A stretch of DNA of 46,425 nucleotides from Limisphaerales bacterium (GCA_025362675.1 JANYFN010000157.1:1-46425); one strand, 5' to 3'; positions 10,419 to 20,389 are shown, counted from the stretch's first letter. Notes: a model not told the origin generated them from the letters alone. Translations and numbers: made by a program.

Positions 10419-11798
10419 ATGGAGGTCTTAACTTTATCCCGCATCCAGTTCGCCGCGACGATTTCTTTTCACTATATCTACCCGCCGTTGAGCATCGGAC
10501 TGGGTGTCCTGCTCGTCATCATGGAGGCCGCGTGGCTCAAGACCAAAAATCCGATCTATCACCAGATGGCGCGGTTCTGGACGAAAGTGTTTGCGCTCAC
10601 GTTCGCCATTGGTGTGGCGACGGGCATCGTGATGGAATTTGAATTCGGCACAAACTGGGCGACGTATTCAAAATTTGTCGGGGATGTTTTTGGCAGCGCG
10701 CTCGCGGCGGAAGGAATTTTTGCGTTCTTCCTCGAATCCGGTTTTCTCGCGGTGCTGCTTTTCGGTTGGGACAAAGTCGGACGCAAAATGCACTTTTTCT
10801 CGACGTGCATGGTTTGTCTTGGCGCGCATTTCAGCGCGGTGTGGATTGTCGTGGCAAATTCCTGGATGCAAACGCCGACCGGTTATCACATTGTTGGCGA
10901 AGGTTTGAAAGCGCGGGCGGAAGTCACGGATTTCTGGCAGGTGGTTTTCAATCCTTCGATGCTCGACCGTTTGTTCCACACGATTTGTGGTGCGTGGCAG
11001 GCGGGTGCGTTTCTGGTCATCAGCGTGAGCGCGTGGTATGTGCTGAAAAATAAATTCGCAAATTTTGCGCGCGCCTCTTTACGTATCAGCCTGACGGTGG
11101 CGTTGATCGCATCGCTGTTGCAACTCGCCAGCGGCCATCACAGCGCGCAGGGCGTCGGAAAAAATCAGCCGGCCAAGCTCGCGGCGTTTGAAGGGCTTTA
11201 CAACACAACCTCCAACGCGCCGCTCACCGCGATCGGTTATGTGGACGAAAAAAATGAAAGAGTTGTCGGCCTCCAGATTCCCGGAATGTTGAGCTTTCTG
11301 GATCACAATGATTTTCACGCGGCCGTCACCGGCCTGGACGCGTTTGCGCCGCAAGACCGTCCACCGGTGGCCGCGTCGTTTTTCTTTTTTCATGGCATGG
11401 TCACGGCAGGCCTGGCGACGATCGGCATTTCCGCGCTCGGTTGTCTTTTTGCCTGGCGCAGAACGCTGTTCCAACAGCGCTGGCTGCTTTGGTTGCTCGT
11501 TTTTTCTGTGCTCGGTCCGCAAATTGCCAATCAATTCGGCTGGTTCGCGGCGGAAGTCGGTCGCCAGCCGTGGCTCGTTTATGGCCTGATGCGCACGCCC
11601 GAAGGACTTTCCAAAGTGGTGCAGGCAAATGTCGTCCTCACGTCTCTGATTCTCTTCACGTTCATTTATTTTCTGCTGTTCGCGGTTTTCATTTATCTGC
11701 TGAATGACAAAATCCAGCACGGCCCGCACGATGACGATTTGATTCCGTCGGGCAAACTGACTTTACCGGATGAATTGACCGAACACAAAAAGCCATGA
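10419..11798 (+). CDS. cydA: Cytochrome bd ubiquinol oxidase subunit I
   Basis: [54 protein letters not shown]-containing start region. Confidence 0.95.
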   Translation: MEVLTLSRIQFAATISFHYIYPPLSIGLGVLLVIMEAAWLKTKNPIYHQMARFWTKVFALTFAIGVATGIVMEFEFGTNWATYSKFVGDVFGSALAAEGIFAFFLESGFLAVLLFGWDKVGRKMHFFSTCMVCLGAHFSAVWIVVANSWMQTPTGYHIVGEGLKARAEVTDFWQVVFNPSMLDRLFHTICGAWQAGAFLVISVSAWYVLKNKFANFARASLRISLTVALIASLLQLASGHHSAQGVGKNQPAKLAAFEGLYNTTSNAPLTAIGYVDEKNERVVGLQIPGMLSFLDHNDFHAAVTGLDAFAPQDRPPVAASFFFFHGMVTAGLATIGISALGCLFAWRRTLFQQRWLLWLLVFSVLGPQIANQFGWFAAEVGRQPWLVYGLMRTPEGLSKVVQANVVLTSLILFTFIYFLLFAVFIYLLNDKIQHGPHDDDLIPSGKLTLPDELTEHKKP

Positions 11799-12817
11799 AC
11801 TTCGACCTCAACACCATCTGGTTCATCCTCGTCGGCGTGCTGTTCACCGGCTACGCGATGCTTGACGGCTTCGACCTCGGCATCGGCGCGCTGCACCTGT
11901 TCACGAAAAAGGACGAGGAACGCCGCGTCCTGCTCAATTCCATCGGGCCGGTCTGGGATGGCAACGAAGTCTGGCTCGTCACCGGTGGCGGCGCGCTGTT
12001 CGCCGCGTTCCCGAATGTTTACGCGACAGTGTTCTCCGGTTTTTATCTCGCGTTTTATCTGCTGCTCGCGGCGCTGATTTTTCGCGCGGTGGCGATTGAA
12101 TTCCGCAGCAAGCAGCCGATGAAATGGTGGCGGCAGATGTGGGACGTGAGCTTTTCCGTCGGCAGCATATTGTCGTCGCTGCTCATCGGCGTCGCGCTCG
12201 GCAATCTCGCGTGCGGAATTCCGATTGGCGCCGACGGCGAATTCGCCGGAACATTTCTGGGCTTGCTGCGGCCCTATCCGCTGCTCGTCGGCGTGACGAC
12301 CGTGGCTTTGTTCATGATGCACGGCGCGATTTACGGCGTGATGAAAACCGAGGGCGCGCTCCACGACAAACTGCGCCGCTGGGCGATGAACTCAATCATC
12401 TTTTTCGTGATCTGCGCCACGACGACGACCATGGCCACGCTGCTTTACGTTCCGCACATAACCGCGCGTGTGCATGAAAATCCGTGGCTCTTCAGCCTCG
12501 TGCTGGCGAACATGCTGTCCATCGCCAACATCCCGCGCGAATTCCATCGGGGAAAAGACTGGCTGGCATTTCTCTCGTCGTGCGCCGCGATGATTTCGCT
12601 GATGGCGCTCTTCGCCATTGATCAATATCCGAACATGGTTTTCAGCCGGCCGAATCCCGAAAACAGCCTCACGATTTACAACTCTTCGTCGTCGCCGAAA
12701 ACACTCGGCATCATGCTCATCATCGCAGGCATCGGCGTGCCGATCGTGATTGCCTACACGATTTGTATCTACTGGATTTTTCGCGGCAAGGTGAAGATGG
12801 ACCGGATGAGTTACTGA
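11795..12817 (+). CDS. cydB: Cytochrome bd ubiquinol oxidase subunit II
   Basis: Overlaps cydA by 4 bp; FILVGVLFTGYAMLDGFDLGIGAL, GPVWDGNEVWL. Confidence 0.95.
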   Translation: MNFDLNTIWFILVGVLFTGYAMLDGFDLGIGALHLFTKKDEERRVLLNSIGPVWDGNEVWLVTGGGALFAAFPNVYATVFSGFYLAFYLLLAALIFRAVAIEFRSKQPMKWWRQMWDVSFSVGSILSSLLIGVALGNLACGIPIGADGEFAGTFLGLLRPYPLLVGVTTVALFMMHGAIYGVMKTEGALHDKLRRWAMNSIIFFVICATTTTMATLLYVPHITARVHENPWLFSLVLANMLSIANIPREFHRGKDWLAFLSSCAAMISLMALFAIDQYPNMVFSRPNPENSLTIYNSSSSPKTLGIMLIIAGIGVPIVIAYTICIYWIFRGKVKMDRMSY

Positions 12818-12903
12818 ATTAACCAATGCCCGAGAAATTCTCTGATCAAGTTAGTGCAGCTTGTCACCGCCCCCTCGTCTGAGCAGCATTGAACGAATTC
12901 CAA

Positions 12904-13137
12904 ATGAATGATGAGCATCAACAAATTGGTAACTGCGATCAGGAGTTGAAAGTGCTGGCTGTCCGTGAAAGAAAATTTAAGGGAAAATGGGAGTCTTTCA
13001 AAAAAGTGCTGCGAGGAGACAAGACGCTTGATCCAGATTACGCCAACGACAAATTTAACGAAGAAAAGGCGAAGTATGAAACAGCGATAGGTTTGATTGA
13101 CCAGGAGCGGGAACAACTCATCGCGAAGTTGCGTTGA
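12904..13137 (+). CDS. Small charged, probably coiled-coil hypothetical protein
   Basis: Lys/Glu-rich ORF (MNDEHQQIGNCDQELKVLAVRERKFKGKWESFKKVL...); start uncertain (12889 or 12904). Confidence 0.45.
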   Translation: MNDEHQQIGNCDQELKVLAVRERKFKGKWESFKKVLRGDKTLDPDYANDKFNEEKAKYETAIGLIDQEREQLIAKLR

Positions 13138-13239
13138 CGACTACGAAAAAATGAGGACCTGACCAGAAATTTTGCAGCCTCGCATTACCGAAAGCCAATC
13201 AGCGCAAGGGTTTGAATAAGACACAAAATCAATCTGCAT

Positions 13240-14334
13240 TTGTTGCGCATTTTCAAATTTGAGTTAAAGTTCGAGGTTCTAAACAGAAAGCTATTCAGAA
13301 ATCGTGAACCAAACCCAAGCTGGCATCGAAATTTTTCATCAACCAAAAAGCGCTCCTCAACAACAATCAAATTACATAAGTATCAGCCATACCCAAAACG
13401 GTGCTCGTTTTTGGGGGGACTATTTCGGATTGCGATTGTTTTTTTCAAGATCGCCTTAGTGCCGATTTTGACCACGTTCGCTATGGCAGAGGGCTCACCA
13501 TTGGCAAATTTTGACCGTCGAGCAGAGCCCCTTTCATCGTCGATTTCAGCAAATGCGAAAGTTGGGGTTGTAAATTTAGCTCGGGACAATGCCGCCGCAA
13601 ATCTGCGTTATCTAATCGCGGATGTGCGCATCGATAGCGACCCCATTTTTGGAGGGCCGAAGTTTATTTCGTCAGCCCGTGAATTTTTGACCGGGCCAAA
13701 CGGCAGCGGTCCCACAATTTCGGCTGCTACGGAAAAATTGTTTTCCAACAACGAACTGCATCGCGGTGTAAAAACCTTCCTGACCGAGCATCGTGCGTTA
13801 TTCGGCTTTGGACCGGAAGCGTTGGCGACTGCAAAAGTGAATCGGGATTATGTGAATGGTTCAAGCGGCTTTGATACTGTGGTCTGGCAGCAGCAATTGG
13901 AAAATGTTGCGGTGTTTGAATCGGTATTCCAAGCGCACCACACTAAAAACGGTGAACTGATCAACGTCAGCAGCCAGTTTGTCCCGGATCTGAAGACAGC
14001 AGTTTTGAACATTTCCAATCGCACCACCCTTCTCGCATCGCCTCCAGTTTCAGCGCATCAAGCCCTTGTGTTTGCGGCACAAAATATCGGCGAGGTTTTC
14101 ACCACGAATCAAATCGACGATTTGGACACTGCGAGCGGTGCGGAAAAAACCCAGCATTTCCGGGGATTTCCAGTTTTGAATAACTCAAGTGCCTGCTTGA
14201 CGTGGCTGCCAGTGGATGCGTCCACTTTGCGTTTGTGCTGGAATGTGGAAGTGGCGATCCGCGGTGCACATCAAACAGGTTCACAAAATGACCGAAGCCC
14301 GAGGGCGCAAAGAAATGTCAGTGCAAACGCTTGA
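13240..14334 (+). pseudogene. FTP-propeptide-like fragment of a fungalysin/M36-type secreted metallopeptidase; catalytic domain absent
   Basis: ORF contains FLTEHRALFGFGPEAL and DTVVWQQQLENVAVFESVFQAHHTKNGELINVSSQFVPDL, typical of FTP propeptides; ends in unrelated sequence with no HEXXH. Confidence 0.6.
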
Positions 14335-14803
14335 CTGGGTTAAAACGTTGGGTGATTTGCCACAGCAACACGCCCTCATCTTCCGCAAGAACGATTCGCA
14401 GAAGCAGAGGATAACCTCACCGACGAAATGAGTGAGTCGGAATCTTGATTCGCCGCGAGTGCCATCAGTTCCGCCGCGTGTTTATTGACATTGGTTTCCT
14501 CTTTCGCCGCCGGTATGAATACGGCGGGCGAAGTGTCAACGGCGGGTCGCGGCATAACTGCTTTCGGGCGTGTTGACACTAAAGCGTAAGGCCTCAAAAA
14601 TGAGGGCAACGACAATCAAGCCGTCGCGTGACCATCTAACTGGCGGCGGATGCCGAGTGGCCGCATACGGACGAAGTGAATGCCGGTATCCGTAAAGACT
14701 TCGGCTTGCCAACCACCCGTCCGCTGGCACTGTAAGGCAAATTAAAAGCGCACGAAGCATCCCGCCCTCAGTCGGATCAAACTAGCTAGCTGTCGGCGGG
14801 ATG

Positions 14804-14833
14804 AAAAAAGGCGCAGGCCAATGAGCCTGCGCC
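14804..14833 (-). terminator. Rho-independent terminator of the M20 dipeptidase gene
   Basis: Minus strand: GGCGCAGGC-TCATTG-GCCTGCGCC-TTTTTT just downstream of the stop at 14849. Confidence 0.9.
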
Positions 14834-14848
14834 TTTGAGCGGATAGAA

Positions 14849-16222
14849 TCAGTCTTTAGCCAATTCCTGCCACAAGTGCGCGCTCATCAACTGGCCTTTT
14901 TCAAAACAGTCGAGGCTGAATTTCTCGTTCGGCGAATGGGCGTTGTCGTCCGGCAAGCCGAGACCGAGCAACAATGAATCCGCGCCGAGAATTTTTTTGA
15001 ACTGATTCACAATCGGGATCGAGCCGCCCTCGCGCATGAGAATCGGTTCGTGACCAAAGGCCTGTTTCAACGCGCGTAACGACGACTGCGCCGCTTTGCC
15101 GGTGGGCGAAACTAAATACGCTTCCGCACCGTGGCCCGCTTCGATTTCCAGACGCACCGTCGGCGGACAAATCTTTTTTAGATGCGCGAGCACAGCGTTG
15201 CGAACGTGCTCGGGTTTTTGATTCGGCACGAGGCGGCAGGTGATTTTCGCCCGTGCCCACGAGGGAATAATCGTTTTGCTGCCTTCGCCCTGATAGCCGC
15301 TAGTGAGGCCGTTGATCTCAAACGTCGGACGCGCGCTGCGTTGTTCGCTCGAACTGAAACCGCGTTCACCAAACAATTTTTTCACGCCGATCATTTTTTG
15401 CAATTCGGCATCGGTGCCGGGCAGGCGAGCATATTGTTTGCGCTCGTAAGCCGAGAGCGGCACGACGCCATCATAAAATCCGGGAATGGTGATGCGTCCG
15501 TTTTTGTCGCGGAGTTGCGCGAGCAACTGGCTCAAGGCCATCGCGGGATTATCCACCGCGCCGCCGAAACCGCCAGAATGCAGGTCGCGCGCCGGGCCGT
15601 GCAGCGTGATCTCAAACGCGATGATGCCGCGCAGCGAATAGCCGAGCGCGGGATGTTTCGGGCTGGGCATTCCCGTGTCGGATATGACCACGGCTTCGCA
15701 ATCGAGCGCGCGGCGGTGTTTTTTAAGAAACGTGGAAAGACTTGCGCTGCCAACTTCTTCCTCGCCTTCGATCACGAACGTCAGATCACAAGGCAGCGGC
15801 GTGCCAGTTTTCAAATAGGCTTCCACGGCCTTGAGGTGCGCGAAGTTCTGGCCTTTGTTGTCCGTGCTGCCGCGCGCAAAAATGTTGCGCCCGACGATGC
15901 GCGGCTCGAACGGCGGCGAGGTCCACAGATTGAACGGCTCCGGCGGCTGCACATCGTAATGGCCATAGACCATGTAGTGCGGACGTTTGGTTTTTGATTT
16001 CACGCGCGGCGTCGTGGCGGTGACAATCGGATGCCCGGCGGTGGAGTGGATTTTCGCGTCGAGGCCAATGTGTTTGCAATGCGCCGCGAGCCACTGGGCG
16101 CAGGCAGTCAGATCATCATCGTGCTGCGATTGCGCGGAAATGCTGGGGAAGCGGAGATACTCGCAAAATTCGGCGAGCGCGCGTTTTTGATTTTGTTTGA
16201 GATAATCGAGGACAGCTTGCAT
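14849..16222 (-). CDS. M20-family dipeptidase/peptidase
   Basis: 457-aa ORF; YGHYDVQPPEPFNLW.SPPFEP, RGSTDNKGQ, EGEEEVGS, GLPDDNAHSPNEKF. Confidence 0.95.
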   Translation of the reverse strand: MQAVLDYLKQNQKRALAEFCEYLRFPSISAQSQHDDDLTACAQWLAAHCKHIGLDAKIHSTAGHPIVTATTPRVKSKTKRPHYMVYGHYDVQPPEPFNLWTSPPFEPRIVGRNIFARGSTDNKGQNFAHLKAVEAYLKTGTPLPCDLTFVIEGEEEVGSASLSTFLKKHRRALDCEAVVISDTGMPSPKHPALGYSLRGIIAFEITLHGPARDLHSGGFGGAVDNPAMALSQLLAQLRDKNGRITIPGFYDGVVPLSAYERKQYARLPGTDAELQKMIGVKKLFGERGFSSSEQRSARPTFEINGLTSGYQGEGSKTIIPSWARAKITCRLVPNQKPEHVRNAVLAHLKKICPPTVRLEIEAGHGAEAYLVSPTGKAAQSSLRALKQAFGHEPILMREGGSIPIVNQFKKILGADSLLLGLGLPDDNAHSPNEKFSLDCFEKGQLMSAHLWQELAKD

Positions 16223-16313
16223 GACCGCAGGCTAGGTGGTTTGGATAAAATTCACAACCGGATTCAGGTCGAGTGGTCGGGGGGCGTTACGCGCCGCGTC
16301 TCGAAGAGAAGCG

Positions 16314-16455
16314 TTGAGAATAGCCCGGCATTTCAACGCCGGTTGATGTCCCCAAGAATTCAGTCCCCACGGGCCGATTGAAAAATTCAGCCGTCCCGTG
16401 GGGAATTGTCACCTGACGAATTGAACCCGGCATTGAAATGCCCGGCTATTCTCAA
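16314..16455. repeat. Nested inverted-repeat element (REP/MITE-like)
   Basis: Outer arms TTGAGAATAGCCCGGCATTTCAACGCCGG (16314-16342) and CCCGGCATTGAAATGCCCGGCTATTCTCAA (16426-16455); inner arms CCCCACGGG (16365-16373) and CCCGTGGGG (16395-16403). Confidence 0.8.
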
Positions 16456-16596
16456 AGGTTCCGCTGGAACCAGCTTATCGTGAAAGTCGGTTAAAAATAA
16501 CAGCATCGCTCCCAGTCGGTTACCATGCCTGAATGTTATCGTCAGAGAAGAAACATGGTATTTCCTAAAAATGTCACCCACCCGCATAGTGTCGGC

Positions 16597-17292
16597 ATGA
16601 AGACATTACGAAAAGCAAACGAGCGCGGCCACGCCAGTCACGGCTGGTTGGACAGCTATTTCACCTTCAGCTTCGCCGAGTATTACGATCCGCAATGGAT
16701 GGGCTATCGCAGCCTGCGCGTGATCAATGACGATCTTGTCCTCCCCGGCATGGGCTTCGGCACGCATCCGCATCGCGACATGGAGATCATCAGCTACGTT
16801 TTGAGCGGCGCGCTGGAGCACAAGGATTCGATGGGCAATGGCCGCGTCATCCGCGCCGGTGAATTTCAATACATGGCCGCCGGCACCGGCGTGCAACATA
16901 GCGAATTTAATCCGTCCAAAACGGAGCCGTTGCGCTTGCTGCAAATCTGGATTCAGCCCGACGAAAAGGGCGTGAAACCGCGCTACGCCGAGCGGAATAT
17001 GGCGCAAGCCGAGACGGGCAAACTGCATCTCATCGCGAATAAAAGCGGTCGCGATGGCGCGTTTGCGATTCATCAAGACGCCAGCTTGCTGCTTGGCAAA
17101 CTGGATGCCGGTCAAAACGTAAGTCATCCGCTGGCGGCAGGACGCCATGCGTGGCTTCACGTCGCGGAGGGCGAAGTGAATATCAACGGCGCGAAGTTGT
17201 CGGCCGGTGATGCGGTTGGCGTGACTGAAGAACATGTGCTAGAGATTTCGGCAACGAAACCTTCGCAGGTTTTGTTGTTCGATTTGAATTGA
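16597..17292 (+). CDS. Pirin family protein (YhhW/quercetinase-like)
   Basis: SYFTFSFAEYYDPQWMGYRSLRVINDD, GMGFGTHPHRDMEIISYVLSGALEHKDSMGN. Confidence 0.95.
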   Translation: MKTLRKANERGHASHGWLDSYFTFSFAEYYDPQWMGYRSLRVINDDLVLPGMGFGTHPHRDMEIISYVLSGALEHKDSMGNGRVIRAGEFQYMAAGTGVQHSEFNPSKTEPLRLLQIWIQPDEKGVKPRYAERNMAQAETGKLHLIANKSGRDGAFAIHQDASLLLGKLDAGQNVSHPLAAGRHAWLHVAEGEVNINGAKLSAGDAVGVTEEHVLEISATKPSQVLLFDLN

Positions 17293-17317
17293 AACCCACG
17301 ACAACCAAAATTAAAAA

Positions 17318-17692
17318 ATGAAAATTGCCACCATCATCGCCCGCACCTTGCTCGGACTTATCTTCGTCGTGTTTGGGCTGAACGCGTTCTTTAACTTCAT
17401 TCCCTTGCCGCCGCCGAAAGGTGAACTCGCGGGTGAGTTTATGAAAGCACTGTTCGTCAGCCATTATCTTTACGCCGTGAAATGTTTCGAGATTTCCGGC
17501 GGCTTGATTTTATTGAGCGGACGCTACACCGCGCTCGGCCTCACGCTCGTCGGTCCGGTCATCGTGAACATTTTGTTCTTCCACACGTTTCTCGATCCCG
17601 CAGGATTGCCCATGGGTATCGTGCTGGCCGTGCTCGCGTTGTTTTTGCTCTGGCGGAATAAAAGTGCGTTCGCGGGTTTGGTGCGGAAATAA
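17318..17692 (+). CDS. DoxX-like membrane protein
   Basis: 124-aa ORF with four predicted TM segments; IARTLLGLIFVVFGLNAFF. Confidence 0.8.
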   Translation: MKIATIIARTLLGLIFVVFGLNAFFNFIPLPPPKGELAGEFMKALFVSHYLYAVKCFEISGGLILLSGRYTALGLTLVGPVIVNILFFHTFLDPAGLPMGIVLAVLALFLLWRNKSAFAGLVRK

Positions 17693-17698
17693 ATTCTC

Positions 17699-18736
17699 AT
17701 GCAACTCGGCATAGACAGCTTCGCGGCGGCGCATCTGGGCGCGGTCTCGCAAACCAGCGAGGCGGAGAGTCTGCGCAACTTGATCGAACGCATCGAACAC
17801 GCCGAGCAAGTCGGCTTGGATGTGTTCGGCGTGGGCGAGCATCATCGGCGCGAGTTTCTCGATTCCGCGCCGGCGGTGATTCTCGCGGCGGCGGCGGCGC
17901 GGACGAAACGGATTCGGCTCACGAGCGCGGTCACGGTGTTGAGCGCGGCCGATCCGGTGCGCGTGTTTCAAAATTTTGCGACGTTGGATCTGCTCTCGCA
18001 GGGCCGCGCGGAGATGGTGGTCGGGCGCGGTTCGTTCACGGAATCGTTTCCGCTCTTCGGCCTGGCACTGAAGGATTACGACTCGCTGTTTGCCGAGAAG
18101 CTCGATCTGTTGCTGAACATCCGCGAGCACGAATTTGTCCACTGGTCCGGCAAACATCGCGCGCCGCTCACGGGGCAAGGCGTGTATCCGCGCCCGGTGC
18201 AAAATCCCATTCCCATCTGGCTCGGCGTGGGCGGGACGCCGGAATCGTTCGCGCGCGCGGGCGCGCTGGGCTTGCCGTTGATGATCGCCATCATCGGCGG
18301 CGAGACGCATCGCTTCCGGCCGCTCGTGGATGGTTATCGCGAGATGGGCCGTCGCGCCGGACATTCGCCCGAGCAATTAAAAGTCGGCGTTCACGCGCTC
18401 GGTTATGTCGCGGAAACCACGAAGCTGGCCACCGATGAATTTTTCCCCGGTTACGCACGCAGCTTCACGGACATCGGCAAGGAACGCGGCTGGCCGCCGA
18501 TCACACGCGCGCACTTTGAGGCGGCGCGCAGCCGGCGCGGGGCGTTGCTCGTGGGCAATCCCGAAGAAGTGGCGGAGAAAATTCTGGAACACAGCGAGTC
18601 GCTCGGCGGCATCGCGCGGATCAGTTTTCAAATGGACGTGGCCGGTCTGCCGCACGCGAAACTGATGCACGCCATCGAATTGCTCGGCACGCGCGTCGCG
18701 CCGGTGCTGCGCGCGAAAAATATTCTGGCCCAATGA
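17699..18736 (+). CDS. LLM-class flavin-dependent oxidoreductase
   Basis: VFGVGEHHRREFLDSAPAVILAAAAARTKRIRLTSAVTVLSAADPVRVFQNFATLDLLSQGRAEMVVGRGSF. Confidence 0.95.
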   Translation: MQLGIDSFAAAHLGAVSQTSEAESLRNLIERIEHAEQVGLDVFGVGEHHRREFLDSAPAVILAAAAARTKRIRLTSAVTVLSAADPVRVFQNFATLDLLSQGRAEMVVGRGSFTESFPLFGLALKDYDSLFAEKLDLLLNIREHEFVHWSGKHRAPLTGQGVYPRPVQNPIPIWLGVGGTPESFARAGALGLPLMIAIIGGETHRFRPLVDGYREMGRRAGHSPEQLKVGVHALGYVAETTKLATDEFFPGYARSFTDIGKERGWPPITRAHFEAARSRRGALLVGNPEEVAEKILEHSESLGGIARISFQMDVAGLPHAKLMHAIELLGTRVAPVLRAKNILAQ

Positions 18737-18834
18737 AACCAACCGTTGACCATACCGGCGTTTTGGCGGCGAAAGCTGCGGTCGCTTTAACACCGGTTTT
18801 GAACGGGTTCGCCGACCGTTTGTCTGTAATGTGA
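18733..18834 (+). CDS. Possible 33-aa small ORF translationally coupled to the LLM gene (MKPTVDHTGVLAAKAAVALTPVLNGFADRLSVM)
   Basis: ATGA overlap with the LLM stop; ends just before the next gene; too short for the supplied ORF track. Confidence 0.3.
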   Translation: MKPTVDHTGVLAAKAAVALTPVLNGFADRLSVM

Positions 18835-18841
18835 AAAGATT

Positions 18842-19117
18842 ATGAAACGCCTTTTACAACTCCTCGCCGTGCTGATCCTATTGGCCGCCGGGATGACGTG
18901 GCTGGCCACCGGAGCCAATCGTGGCTGGACGAAAACGAGCGTGGCGGTGAAAACGCTCGACGAGGTGACCGGCATCGAAGGCATCACTTACAAAAAACAA
19001 TTTCTGCCCGGCGTGGATTTTCTCGGCGCGGCCTTGGGCGGCGCGGCGCTGCTCGCGGGTGCATCCTTTTTGTTTCGTAAACCAAAAGCAAATAACCAAC
19101 CAACAAATAACCAATAA
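18842..19117 (+). CDS. Small membrane protein, hypothetical (two TM segments)
   Basis: 91-aa ORF, two hydrophobic segments, co-directional and closely spaced. Confidence 0.7.
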   Translation: MKRLLQLLAVLILLAAGMTWLATGANRGWTKTSVAVKTLDEVTGIEGITYKKQFLPGVDFLGAALGGAALLAGASFLFRKPKANNQPTNNQ

Positions 19118-19123
19118 ATACCA

Positions 19124-19732
19124 ATGAAACTGACACACATCCTGCCACTCCTCACTCTCACCACGGCGGTTTATGCCGCGCCACAGTCCTTCGATTTCAA
19201 AGATCCGAAGGGCGTGAACAACGCGGTCTTCAAACTCGACGCGCCGCTGGAATCCATCAACGGCAGCGCGAATGGCATCAGCGGCAGCGTTTCGTTTGAT
19301 GCGGAAAATCCCTCAGCCACGACCGGAAAAATCACCGTGACCACCGCGTCGTTGACCGTGCCGAATCCGATGATGAACGGCCATCTGCATAGCGACAAAT
19401 GGCTCGATGCGACGAAGTTTCCGGAAATCACGTTCGAAGTAAAATCGCTGGCGAATGTGAAGACCGAAGGCAACGCGACGACCGCAGATGTCACCGGCAC
19501 CTTCACCCTGCACGGCGTGGCGAAAGAAATCACCGCGCCGATCAAGCTGACCTATCTCAAAGACAAACTCGGTGATCGCGTGCCAAACATGAAAGGTGAT
19601 CTGCTGGTCATCCGCGCCAACTTCAAAATTAATCGCGAAGATTTTGACATCAACAAAGGTCAGTATGAAGACAAGGTTTCTCCGACCATTGATCTTTCCT
19701 TGGCCATCGCAGGCGCAGCGGTTACGAAATAA
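19124..19732 (+). CDS. YceI family protein with signal peptide
   Basis: FDFKDPKGVNNAVFKLDAPLE..., HLHSDKWLDATKFPEITFEVKS, GTFTLHGVAKEITAPI. Confidence 0.95.
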   Translation: MKLTHILPLLTLTTAVYAAPQSFDFKDPKGVNNAVFKLDAPLESINGSANGISGSVSFDAENPSATTGKITVTTASLTVPNPMMNGHLHSDKWLDATKFPEITFEVKSLANVKTEGNATTADVTGTFTLHGVAKEITAPIKLTYLKDKLGDRVPNMKGDLLVIRANFKINREDFDINKGQYEDKVSPTIDLSLAIAGAAVTK

Positions 19733-19765
19733 TTCATCCACCTCTAAACCATAAAACTCAAATTT

Positions 19766-20338
19766 ATGCCTACAGTATCTGTCATTTATTTCTCTGGAAC
19801 CGGCCACACGACGAAGCTGGCCGAAGCGGTTCAATCGGGCGCGGCGGCGGTGGCTGGCGTCAAAACCAACCTCATCGCCATCAGCGGCAAGGACATCGTT
19901 GAAGGCCGTTACAAAAACGACGCGGTGTTCGCGCAACTCGATGCGAGCGACGCCATTATTTTTGGCAGCCCGACGTATATGGGCGGACCGGCGGCGCAGT
20001 TCAAAGCCTTTGCCGATGCCTGTGGTGCCAAGTGGTATACAAGTGCGTGGAAAGATAAAATCAGCGCGGGCTTCACGGTTTCCAGCGGGCCGAGCGGTGA
20101 TAAATTGAGCACGTTGCATTATTTTTTCACGCTCGCCATGCAACTCGGTATGATCTGGATCGGCCTGCCGGAATTGCCGATGAACGACAAAGGCATCAAT
20201 CGCTTGAGCAGTTACAGCGGCGTGATGGCGCAAGCGGGACAGGAAGCCGTGGACGTAGCGCCGAACGCTCAAGATAAACTCACCGGCGAAATTCTCGGCA
20301 AACGCGTCGCCGAATATGCATTGAAGCTAAAAAAATAA
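19766..20338 (+). CDS. Flavodoxin-like NAD(P)H-dependent oxidoreductase (WrbA-like)
   Basis: VSVIYFSGTGHTTKLAEAV, DAIIFGSPTYMGGPAAQFKAFAD. Confidence 0.93.
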   Translation: MPTVSVIYFSGTGHTTKLAEAVQSGAAAVAGVKTNLIAISGKDIVEGRYKNDAVFAQLDASDAIIFGSPTYMGGPAAQFKAFADACGAKWYTSAWKDKISAGFTVSSGPSGDKLSTLHYFFTLAMQLGMIWIGLPELPMNDKGINRLSSYSGVMAQAGQEAVDVAPNAQDKLTGEILGKRVAEYALKLKK

Positions 20339-20357
20339 TTCTTCCGCAAAAGCACCG

Positions 20358-20389
20358 CGCCGCCGGATTCATTTCTGGCGGCGTTTTTT
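20358..20389 (+). terminator. Rho-independent terminator after the flavodoxin-like gene; overlaps the convergent bioA 3' end
   Basis: CGCCGCC (20358-20364) / GGCGGCG (20377-20383) + TTTTTT. Confidence 0.85.

Noticed and set aside
11079-12364. Minus-strand ORFs (11079-11729, 11693-12364)
   Set aside because: Antisense to cydA/cydB; charged low-complexity translations typical of shadow frames
14376-14760. Minus-strand ORFs 14376-14615 and 14536-14760
   Set aside because: Overlapping short frames in a decayed region; not supported as genes
17510-18376. 288-aa minus-strand ORF
   Set aside because: Antisense to the DoxX-like and LLM genes
19313-20272. 319-aa minus-strand ORF
   Set aside because: Antisense to the YceI and flavodoxin genes
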